Origin: Clostridia bacterium | Lineage (GTDB): Bacteria > Bacillota > Clostridia > Oscillospirales > SIG627 | NCBI GenBank assembly: GCA_017440805.1 | Contig: JAFSGN010000016.1 | Span: 1-64,000, forward strand | Direction of reading: 5' to 3' | Length of the DNA: 64,000 nt | Shown here: positions 16,604 to 24,920 of the stretch, piece after piece | How the letters are laid out: each line of letters opens with the position of its first letter | Position numbering within the stretch: position 1 is the first letter of the stretch | Translations under genes and position numbers: made by a program | Notes under the pieces: generated by a model | Database searches by the model: none | Seen by the model: the letters and a program-made list of their open reading frames with translations, nothing else | What the model was told of the DNA's origin: nothing

Positions 16604-19600
16604 ATGAGTTCAATAATTAAAATTCTGCCATACAATATATCCCACTATTCATACAATCTTTACAGCAACAACATACCGCTTATAAATTCGTTGCTTTTAG
16701 AGGTTGAACCGTCCGAAAAAATATCGGATTTTTACGGAAAAGACCTTTGCGTCACCATAAAATCAACGCCCGAACTTTTCTTTCCGTACCAGCGATATAT
16801 AAGCATTAATGCCGACGGACGATGCGACATTTCGGATATTGAACTTGAAATTCGTTCTCATTCTCTGAAAAATATAACCAAATCGGAAAACTGCACAATT
16901 GATATTGCGGTAATAGACCGTAACGAAACTTTCGGCACACTTTCCTTTACAATAGACCTGCTTCCGTACTATTGCTGGAGCGGTTTCAGTTTTATTCCCG
17001 AGCAGATTTGTACCATGGTTACCCCAAATCAACCCGAAATAGAACAAATAGTTTCTTCTGCATATACTCTCCTGCGTGAGCGGGGCGAACTCCCCATTAC
17101 CGACGGATATGAAAAGAAAAACATAAAAAAGGTTTACGCCGTTACCCGTGCCATATACGATTCTATCCGAAAATTAAAAATTACATATAACATAACCAAA
17201 ACAGATTATCTTTCAAAGTATGTTTTTCTTCAAACCTGCGAGATGCTGATGGACAGAATGATTGGCAGTTCGCTTGATATATCCCTTGTATTTGCGGCAT
17301 GTCTTGAAAATCTGGGGCTTAATCCTATAATCGCAATTTACAGGAATCATGCCCTGGTAGGATGCTTTCTTTCAGATATAAGTCTTGAAAATCCCGTAAC
17401 CGAAAACCATTCCGATTTTCACAGAATGACAAAGAGCACAAACAAACTGCTTTTCCTTATTGAACCTACATCAATGGCAAACGGAATGAGTATCGATTTT
17501 GAAAATTCCTGCCGTATGGCAAAAGAATATACTGTAAAAAATTCGGATTCTTTTACCGCACTTATTGACATTAAAGCCGCACGGCTCCGCGGTGTTCAGC
17601 CAATGCCGAACAGAATCACCGAAAACGGCATCCGCCGTTTTGAAAAAAAAGAACACTTTTTTGATGATTTCTTTGATAACTTTGTAGAAATTAACGACGA
17701 GAACACAGATGACACCGACCGTGAACTTGCCCGTGTAAAAAACGAAATTTTTGACATTTCGGAAAACAATCCCCTTATAAATACCGACTTTGGAAATACA
17801 ATAGGTCTGGCATATCCGTCTGTTGATGCTCTTCCGGATTTTCTCTCAGAGCAAAGACTTGTTCTTCCATATCCCTGCAAAATTGAAAACAATCTCTCAC
17901 CCGAACAACTTTGTTCATTGCCCGACACTCCCGAAACAGAAACTCAGAACGGCATCGTTTCTTTTCATTCTGCCGACAAACTCAAAAAACTTCTGAATAA
18001 TATTTCGGTTTTTACAAACGCCGATAAATATTACCGTTACAACACATATGTAACACTGTATTATGCAAAATGGCAGTCGCCCGACTCTTTAAATATAAAT
18101 TATACCCCCATGTTTCTTTTCCCTTGTGAAGTTACCGAAATGTCTGAAAGTTGCAAAATCAGACTTTTGAACGAAAAAGCAATTTTAAATCCGCTTTTTC
18201 TTGAACTTCTCAATAAACTTTTCACAGTAAACTTTTCCACACTTTCTAAAATTCCATCCCGCGAAATATTAAACCGCAGAGAATACATTTTTACTGTAAT
18301 TGCCTCTGCGTTCAGCGGAAAAAACAAAATAAAATTTATACCGTACATTGCACTTGGAGCATACGAAATTTTTTCATTCAGCGATTACAATGTACTTACC
18401 AAAAATGCCCTTACCGCATCACAGTATGCACCGGACATCTTCATGGGCAATAAAATAAATTCTCCGTTAATCCAGTCTGAACCTGTCAACACCGACACAA
18501 TTTTCCCGTTAAGTATGCCCTGCCCTCTGGAACTTGACCATTTTCAGAAATCCGCATTACATAACGCCCTGAAAAATGATATATCTCTTATCAGCGGCGG
18601 CTCAAATTCGGGAAAAACAAGAATTGCGGCAAATCTTATATTCAATATGCTTTATTCCTCCAAGAATGTATTATACATCGGCGGTACAAAAAGCGCATGT
18701 GAAGATATAAAGGATTATTTGACTCAGTTGAATCTTGACAAATATATGCTTTATGTCTGTCCTCATTCTCCGGAACTTTCAGGTTCTTTCGATGTTCCGC
18801 CGCAACCGGAAAAGCGTCCCTCAAATCTTTATGTACAGGCACAACGCCTGGTACAAAAGAAATCCGATATTGCAGCATATTACAATGCTCTTCACAAAAA
18901 GCAGGGGAACGGTTTTAACTTATATCAGACGGTTATGCAATATGAAAAATACAAGAATGCCAAATTCTGCGTACCGTTTTCGCCAAGTTATATAAAGGAA
19001 CTTGATGATGATAAGGTAATAACTGCTTTCAGACAAATATCAGAGATTATAAACGCAGCCAAAGAAAGCGGTCTGCCCTACCGTCATCCCCTTCTTAAAA
19101 TAGGCCGTAAGAATTTCTCGTACGAAATGAAGTCACAAGCGGTATCCCTTATAAACTCCTATAAGGCGGCGCTTGAAAGTTTTCTCGACTCACAGGACGA
19201 AATTTGTGAGTTGATGTACATTGACATTGAACTTCTCAGAGAAGACCAGACAGACTCGCTGTGCAAAATTGCAGAACTTCTCAAAAATAACAGTTCGGAC
19301 ATTCCTGCATCGGTTTTCCGTGACAGTAATTGCAAAGAACTGCTCAAAAGGATTCATTCGGTTATTGACAATGCCGAAAAGCGCCTTGTAAGTTCAAAAC
19401 AGATATTGGAATTGTTTTCTCCCAAAATTTTTGAACTCAACGCATCGGAACTTCTGGAAGAATATAAAAATGCACTTTCCGCTTTCTTCATAAAACGCAA
19501 CGGTATTTTCAGCAAACTGGTAAATATTCTTAAAAAATATTTGCTTGACGGAAAAACCATCTCCCACGACTCACTTTCCGATGTTTTATATTCGCTTGTA

Positions 19601-21631
19601 CATTATGCAAAGTATAACACCGCTATATCCGCCCAAGCGGCAGATTTTAAAGAGTTGTTCGGAATTGATATGTTTGCTCAGACCATATCCGAAGAGACGG
19701 CAAATCTTAAAAAACTGCGCCAAATATATTCCGCATGTGACGGATATATCATGCATATCGAAAATATATGCCGTCGTGAATGTGAACCATCAGCCTTGCT
19801 CTCCGGACAGGCAGATTTGGTTTCCTCTTATAATCAATCGCCTGATATGTTTATCAGAAAATTCAGCGAATTTAAAAACCATCTGCACAATTTCTGCGAA
19901 GCGGAAAGCACTTTTGTAAAGTTCCTCAATGTAGATATTTATTCACTTAAAGATAAAATGTCTCTCAAATGGTACGAATATCTGTATTCATGGCTGACTG
20001 AACTGGAGCAATCCATTGACGGCCTTAAGAGTTGGTGTAACTATCTTAATGTCCGTGAAACCGCTCTTAATATGGGACTGGAAAGTGCAATAAATCTTTT
20101 TGAAAACAATCAAATTGATTTTGACGAATTCAAACAGGCTTTCCTCAAAGGATTCTTCAAAGCATCCTGCGAATATATTCTTTCAACAGAAAAAGTTTTT
20201 GCCGACTTTTCACAGGCTTCCTGCGTTTCTTCGTGCGAAGAAATAGGAGAACTTATTTCTGAACTCGACAACATTTTAATTAAAGATTTGCAAATCAAAC
20301 TTCAATCCGATTACCGCGATTACCACAACAATTATATAAATGATACAGAAGAGAAATCCTATCTGGACTCCAAGGAACTTGACGAACTTTTTGCATCAAA
20401 CCAAAAACTTATGCAAAAACGCTTTCCGGTTACAGTTTCCTACGGTTCTTCCATCGCCAAGTATATCAGCGATGACAAGTTTGATTGCATTATAATTGAT
20501 GACGCCCACGCTGTACCGTACTATTCATTGCTGCCCTTATTGTCACACAGTACCAAGACAATTTTCCTCGGTATGAATACTTACTGTGACAAGGTACTTT
20601 TCAGTGCACCGTCACTTCACTCTCTTACATCCAGGAAAGTTTCCCATGCTTCAATATCTTTGTATTCACGGCTTATACAGTGCGGTATTCCTTGTTTTGA
20701 ACTTTCATACAAATACGGAACAAGAAGGGACCACGCCGCTTTTACGGGGGAAGTTTTTGCATCTCACAGTGAGCATTCCGTTCCCTATGCTTTACCGGAA
20801 GAACATAAGATAAATATAATTCCTGTAAACGGTGTATTTGACAGACGGGGAACACCCATAAACTTTGCAGAGGCATCATGCGTTACAGAAAACCTCAAAA
20901 AATTATCGCCGGAACAGACCACCGCGGTATGCGCATTTACACGAGCCCAAGCAAATCTCATAAAGGATATGTGGAATGCTCTGGGAATATATAATCCTAA
21001 TTTGAGAATATATTCCATAAACGATTATCCGTCGGGATGCTTTGATAATGTTATTGTTTCAACCACATTTTCAAACAGCAACAACACCGAGGCCATTCCT
21101 TTCTGTCCTACGGAAGTATCATCTGAAAATTACCGTCTGCGTCTTAACTATCTGCTTTCTTCGGTTTGCGGCAACTTTACGGTAATAACAGGACTTTTGG
21201 AAAATTCACTCGACAGTATAGAACCGTATACCGACAGTTTATATGCTTTGAAGCGGTTTATAAAATTTATTTACAACAGGGTAACCTATACTGCACCCAC
21301 AAAAATCCGTGAACTTGACCGTAATTTCATAAAAAATGAAATATGCGAATTTCTTCAGAAACTGGGTTATGAAACTGTTCGTAATCTGGGAAGTTCCGAG
21401 ATTAAAATTGATGTTGCGGTGAGAAATACAAGCGGTAACGGTTTCTCGCTGGGTATTCTTCTGGACAATTACTGCGGTGAGTCAAGTGACATATATACTA
21501 CCGAAATTCTTATGCCGGACATTCTTAAAGAAAACGGCTGGAATGTCATTCGCATATTCACAAACGAATGGTACGAAAACTATAACAAGCAACTGGAAAA
21601 AATATCGGATAAATTGTCCCAACTGAAGTAA
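16604..21631 (+). CDS. Giant transglutaminase-like / DUF4011 / SF1 helicase / REase-fold protein
   Basis: The 1675-residue protein begins with a region (about 130-260) that resembles the transglutaminase-like fold of DUF4011 helicases: GSSLDISLVFAACLENLGLN and NHALVGCF (H249). The usual catalytic Cys of GxCLD is Ser223 here. IFDISENNPLIN (about 383-394) matches the DUF4011 LLDLSxRNPLLN signature. The SF1 core has Walker A GGSNSGKT (665-672) and Walker B IIDDAH (D1299, D1300), separated by about 630 residues of helical insert. The last 100 residues look like the Vsr/MTES_1575 REase fold: E1579, GSSEIKIDVAV with D1603, then GILLDNY where families usually have IxxDG with an acidic residue two before the D. 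The last gene of the module, RBS AAGGAG, is followed by a hairpin. Probable DNA translocase-nuclease or an inactive scaffold version. Confidence 0.82.
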   Translation: MSSIIKILPYNISHYSYNLYSNNIPLINSLLLEVEPSEKISDFYGKDLCVTIKSTPELFFPYQRYISINADGRCDISDIELEIRSHSLKNITKSENCTIDIAVIDRNETFGTLSFTIDLLPYYCWSGFSFIPEQICTMVTPNQPEIEQIVSSAYTLLRERGELPITDGYEKKNIKKVYAVTRAIYDSIRKLKITYNITKTDYLSKYVFLQTCEMLMDRMIGSSLDISLVFAACLENLGLNPIIAIYRNHALVGCFLSDISLENPVTENHSDFHRMTKSTNKLLFLIEPTSMANGMSIDFENSCRMAKEYTVKNSDSFTALIDIKAARLRGVQPMPNRITENGIRRFEKKEHFFDDFFDNFVEINDENTDDTDRELARVKNEIFDISENNPLINTDFGNTIGLAYPSVDALPDFLSEQRLVLPYPCKIENNLSPEQLCSLPDTPETETQNGIVSFHSADKLKKLLNNISVFTNADKYYRYNTYVTLYYAKWQSPDSLNINYTPMFLFPCEVTEMSESCKIRLLNEKAILNPLFLELLNKLFTVNFSTLSKIPSREILNRREYIFTVIASAFSGKNKIKFIPYIALGAYEIFSFSDYNVLTKNALTASQYAPDIFMGNKINSPLIQSEPVNTDTIFPLSMPCPLELDHFQKSALHNALKNDISLISGGSNSGKTRIAANLIFNMLYSSKNVLYIGGTKSACEDIKDYLTQLNLDKYMLYVCPHSPELSGSFDVPPQPEKRPSNLYVQAQRLVQKKSDIAAYYNALHKKQGNGFNLYQTVMQYEKYKNAKFCVPFSPSYIKELDDDKVITAFRQISEIINAAKESGLPYRHPLLKIGRKNFSYEMKSQAVSLINSYKAALESFLDSQDEICELMYIDIELLREDQTDSLCKIAELLKNNSSDIPASVFRDSNCKELLKRIHSVIDNAEKRLVSSKQILELFSPKIFELNASELLEEYKNALSAFFIKRNGIFSKLVNILKKYLLDGKTISHDSLSDVLYSLVHYAKYNTAISAQAADFKELFGIDMFAQTISEETANLKKLRQIYSACDGYIMHIENICRRECEPSALLSGQADLVSSYNQSPDMFIRKFSEFKNHLHNFCEAESTFVKFLNVDIYSLKDKMSLKWYEYLYSWLTELEQSIDGLKSWCNYLNVRETALNMGLESAINLFENNQIDFDEFKQAFLKGFFKASCEYILSTEKVFADFSQASCVSSCEEIGELISELDNILIKDLQIKLQSDYRDYHNNYINDTEEKSYLDSKELDELFASNQKLMQKRFPVTVSYGSSIAKYISDDKFDCIIIDDAHAVPYYSLLPLLSHSTKTIFLGMNTYCDKVLFSAPSLHSLTSRKVSHASISLYSRLIQCGIPCFELSYKYGTRRDHAAFTGEVFASHSEHSVPYALPEEHKINIIPVNGVFDRRGTPINFAEASCVTENLKKLSPEQTTAVCAFTRAQANLIKDMWNALGIYNPNLRIYSINDYPSGCFDNVIVSTTFSNSNNTEAIPFCPTEVSSENYRLRLNYLLSSVCGNFTVITGLLENSLDSIEPYTDSLYALKRFIKFIYNRVTYTAPTKIRELDRNFIKNEICEFLQKLGYETVRNLGSSEIKIDVAVRNTSGNGFSLGILLDNYCGESSDIYTTEILMPDILKENGWNVIRIFTNEWYENYNKQLEKISDKLSQLK

Positions 21632-21637
21632 TAAAAA

Positions 21638-21690
21638 CACCTTCCGCGTAATAGTATTTTAATAACTATTAAAACGGAAGGTGATTTTTT
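21638..21690 (+). terminator. Terminator-like hairpin that also contains the RBS of the next gene
   Basis: CACCTTCCG (21638-21646) pairs with CGGAAGGTG (21675-21683), extended inside by TAATAGT/ACTATTA (21649-21655 with 21665-21671), and is followed by ATTTTTT. The 3' arm plus next base, GGAAGGTGAT, is also the Shine-Dalgarno sequence for the TTG start at 21689. The hairpin could therefore end the helicase transcript and, in transcripts that pass, hide the RBS. Confidence 0.75.
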
Positions 21691-22072
21691 GAGCAAGTCT
21701 GCAACTTCTTTATCCACGCCTGTAAAATTCATTCTGAATTGTGTTTATGCTTCACTTATTGGTGTTATCCTGGCATTTCTGTTCTCAATATGCTCGGCGT
21801 TAATGCTGAATTTTTCAGACAATCCTGAAAAATACTATTCAATCGGTGCAATCGTTATTAAATTTATCTGTTCCATTATCTGCGGAGCAGTCGCCCTGCG
21901 TAAAAACAAATCTTCCGCACTTATTTCAGGTATTGTAAGCGGTCTGGTTTTGGAAGGATTTCTTTTACTCGCTTCTCTTATTCTCCCTGGTTCCAATGTT
22001 TTTTCCCCATGGAATTTTGCGATATTACCGCTATGTTCCGTTGTTGGTGCCTTATTCTCAAACTCCAAATAG
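21689..22072 (+). CDS. TIGR04086-type small membrane protein
   Basis: The 127-residue protein has four hydrophobic segments. The pattern FILNCVYASLIGVILAFLFS, SICGAVALRKNKSSALISGI and a terminal NFAILPLCSVVGALFSNSK resembles the TIGR04086/YrzE membrane family found in Firmicutes. It starts with TTG, chosen because a near-perfect SD (GGAAGGTGAT) lies five bases upstream and the only upstream GTG runs into a stop. Function of the family is unknown. Confidence 0.7.
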   Translation: MSKSATSLSTPVKFILNCVYASLIGVILAFLFSICSALMLNFSDNPEKYYSIGAIVIKFICSIICGAVALRKNKSSALISGIVSGLVLEGFLLLASLILPGSNVFSPWNFAILPLCSVVGALFSNSK

Positions 22073-22202
22073 CACATAATTTCTGAATAACAAATATTCT
22101 CATTTTACATTAAATTAATGATATATACTTTTATTTTTTTAACAAAAGTTGTATAATATCAATATAATTGCCGGACAATATCTGTCTTACGAAAGGAATA
22201 AT

Positions 22203-23228
22203 ATGAAAAAAATCCTTGTAGTGCTTACCGGAGGTACTATCTGTTCTTCGGTTAACCCGGTGGGTAAAAGGTATTCGGATGCAAACAATGTAAAAATAAT
22301 AAATCATTTTAAGAACGGAAATTCAAACTTTTGCAATGCTGAATTTGACAGTTTTATTTCCACAGACATTTTAAGTGAAAATATGACAGCAAGCAGTTGG
22401 AATAAAATACTTTCGGATTTTAAAAAGATAAACTTTGATTTATATTGCGGAATTATTGTTCTTCATGGTACTGATACACTTGCATATACTTCATCTCTTT
22501 TTTCGTTGCTGCTGGCAGGTTGCAAAATACCCGTATGCATGGTTTCATCACAACTTCCCCTGGAATATAAAAACACTAACGGACATGATAATTTCAGGGC
22601 TTCCGTAGAACTTATCATGAACGGAATAAATCCGAATGTATATGTTGTGTATAAAAACAGCGACGGTGAAATATATGTTCACTACGGCTGCCATCTTTTA
22701 CAGTGTGCCAATTACTCCAACGATTTTTTCAGCCGTGATATGAAAAAATTGACGAATTTCCATAACTGTTTTTTTGAAGGAAAAACTTTTGAGACAAACA
22801 GTTGTCTTATTAATAAAATCGACAAAATCTCATGCGATGTACTTTCGATTGTTCCTTATGTTGGCATTAACTACTCCGTATATAACCTGGACAGTATATC
22901 TGCAGTGCTTCATGGCACATATCATTCTGAAACAGTTTGTGCAGAACAAAAAAACAACTCTTACGAACAGACAGATTCTTCTGTTATCAGTCTTATCGAC
23001 AAGTGCAAGAAAACAGACATTGATTTCTTTTTATCCCCCTGTTCGCCCGATTCCTACAATTATGAATCCACAGGTCATGTGCTTGAACACGGTGCAAAAT
23101 GTATAAATAATGTCACTTTCGAGACAGCCTACGCAAAATTGGTTATAGGTTGCTCTATGGGATTAAAAGGTGATGAACTTTACCGTTTCGTACAAAAAAG
23201 TATAAATTACGAGGCTTCATCCCTATAA
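22203..23228 (+). CDS. Asparaginase (type I-like)
   Basis: The 341-residue protein carries both catalytic threonine motifs of bacterial L-asparaginases, LTGGTI (T12) and LHGTDT (88-92, T90). It hydrolyses L-asparagine to aspartate and ammonia, probably in the cytoplasm since no signal peptide is present. Start at 22203 is set by GAAAGGA; the longer frame from 22149 reads through a TATAAT box (22152-22157) that is the likely -10 of this gene. It lies 17 bases before the acetolactate synthase gene and they probably share a transcript. Confidence 0.88.
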   Translation: MKKILVVLTGGTICSSVNPVGKRYSDANNVKIINHFKNGNSNFCNAEFDSFISTDILSENMTASSWNKILSDFKKINFDLYCGIIVLHGTDTLAYTSSLFSLLLAGCKIPVCMVSSQLPLEYKNTNGHDNFRASVELIMNGINPNVYVVYKNSDGEIYVHYGCHLLQCANYSNDFFSRDMKKLTNFHNCFFEGKTFETNSCLINKIDKISCDVLSIVPYVGINYSVYNLDSISAVLHGTYHSETVCAEQKNNSYEQTDSSVISLIDKCKKTDIDFFLSPCSPDSYNYESTGHVLEHGAKCINNVTFETAYAKLVIGCSMGLKGDELYRFVQKSINYEASSL

Positions 23229-23245
23229 AAAAAGGAGTATTAATT

Positions 23246-24910
23246 ATGTTGTTATCCGGTGCAGATATTGTTGTCAACACCCTGATTGAACAGGATTGTA
23301 ATATTGTTTTCGGTTATCCCGGCGGACAGATTCTGGATGTTTATGAGTCGCTTTATAAACACAGAAAGAAAATCCGTCATATACTCACCGCCCATGAACA
23401 AGGTGCGGTTCATGCTGCTGACGGATATGCCAGAGCAAGTGGTAAAGTGGGAGTTGTTATTTCCACTTCAGGACCCGGTGCGACAAATTTGATAACAGGA
23501 ATTGCAACTGCCTATCTTGATTCGGTACCAATGGTAGCCATTTGCGGAAATGTCCCCACCTCACAGATAGGTACAGACAGTTTTCAGGAAATAGATATAA
23601 CCGGCATATCAATGCCCATAACCAAGCACAACTATTTTGTAACAGATATTTCCGAACTTGCCGAAACCATACGGGAAGCATTCGCTCTTGCATCTTCCGA
23701 CAGACCGGGACCTGTTCTTATAGATATTCCAAAAGACATACAAACAGCAAAATTTAAGTATGTACCAAAGGGCAAAGTATTTCCTAAACCAAAAATAAGT
23801 GCACAGGACAATTACATAAAAGAAGTGGCCGAATGCATAAACAAATGCCAAAGGCCCTACATATATTTCGGCGGAGGTCTTATAAGCAGCGGTGCACAGG
23901 AAGAACTCCTGACTCTCGCCCAAAAAACAGATGCATATATGGGTTGCTCAATGATGGGAATTTCCGCAATACCCACCAATTATGAAAAATTTTTGGGTAT
24001 GCAGGGTATGCACGGACATTATGCGGCATCAATGGCAATGAGCATTTCAGACTGTATAATAGCCTTAGGTGTACGATTTAACGACCGCGTTACCGGAAAT
24101 AAAGAAAACCTTGCCGATAAAGCAAGGGTAATACATATTGATATTGATGCCTCGGAACTCTCAAAAAACATAATGGAAGACTACAGCCTGAAAGGCGATA
24201 TAAAAGAAACACTAAAAAATCTTATTCCGCTTATTAAAGAGAAAAAAAGACCGGAATGGCAGAAAAAAGTCGAATTACTGCGTAAGGAACAAATGCAGAA
24301 ATCCGATTCCCGCCACGGTATGACACCAAAAAACATACTTTCTCTTATGAATACATATCTAAGTGACAATACACCTGTTGTAACTGATGTAGGTCAGCAT
24401 CAGATGTGGGCTGCCCAGACACTTTGTTTTGAAAAAAAACGCAAATTTATTTCCAATGGCGGTCTGGGTACAATGGGATTTGGTATTGGGGCTGCAATAG
24501 GGGCATATTTTGCGACAGGTGAAAAAACGGTGCTTATAACCGGTGACGGAAGTTTCGACATGTCGCTACAGGAAATGTCAACTGCCGTTTCGGTAAAAGC
24601 ACCGCTTGTTATTCTTATTATGAACAACGGAGTTCTCGGAATGGTCAGACAGTGGCAGACAATCTTTTTTAACAAACACTATTCCAACTCAATTCTTGAC
24701 AGAAAAACAGACTATCCGTCTTTGGCAAAAGCCTTTGGTGCAAACGGTCAGACCGTTACAACTACCGAAGAGTTAAAAACCGCATTTGAGATTGCTTTTT
24801 CCTCCGATTTGCCGTATATCATTGACTGCAGAATCGATAAGGATGAACCTGTTCTTCCCATGCTTATGCCCGGGAAACCCGTAAAAGATTTACTAACCGA
24901 ATTAAACTGA
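23246..24910 (+). CDS. ilvB: Acetolactate synthase, large (catalytic) subunit
   Basis: It condenses two pyruvates to acetolactate (or pyruvate with 2-oxobutyrate) in branched-chain amino acid synthesis. The 554-residue thiamine-diphosphate enzyme has catalytic E51 in HEQGAVHAADGYARASG, the biosynthetic-type TDSFQE..TKHN segment, GDGSF (about 433) with NNG downstream for TPP/Mg binding, and MVRQWQ typical of biosynthetic AHAS. No ilvN regulatory subunit or other ilv gene is adjacent, so the partner must be elsewhere if it exists. RBS AAAGGAG precedes ATG. Confidence 0.92.
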   Translation: MLLSGADIVVNTLIEQDCNIVFGYPGGQILDVYESLYKHRKKIRHILTAHEQGAVHAADGYARASGKVGVVISTSGPGATNLITGIATAYLDSVPMVAICGNVPTSQIGTDSFQEIDITGISMPITKHNYFVTDISELAETIREAFALASSDRPGPVLIDIPKDIQTAKFKYVPKGKVFPKPKISAQDNYIKEVAECINKCQRPYIYFGGGLISSGAQEELLTLAQKTDAYMGCSMMGISAIPTNYEKFLGMQGMHGHYAASMAMSISDCIIALGVRFNDRVTGNKENLADKARVIHIDIDASELSKNIMEDYSLKGDIKETLKNLIPLIKEKKRPEWQKKVELLRKEQMQKSDSRHGMTPKNILSLMNTYLSDNTPVVTDVGQHQMWAAQTLCFEKKRKFISNGGLGTMGFGIGAAIGAYFATGEKTVLITGDGSFDMSLQEMSTAVSVKAPLVILIMNNGVLGMVRQWQTIFFNKHYSNSILDRKTDYPSLAKAFGANGQTVTTTEELKTAFEIAFSSDLPYIIDCRIDKDEPVLPMLMPGKPVKDLLTELN

Positions 24911-24920
24911 AATACTTTCT

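Noticed and set aside
11410-21631. Calling the locus a BREX system
   Set aside because: BrxD-like and BrxHI-like proteins are present, but PglZ, PglX/methyltransferase, BrxC/PglY and BrxA/B are missing, and TerB plus the DUF4011 helicase are not BREX core parts.
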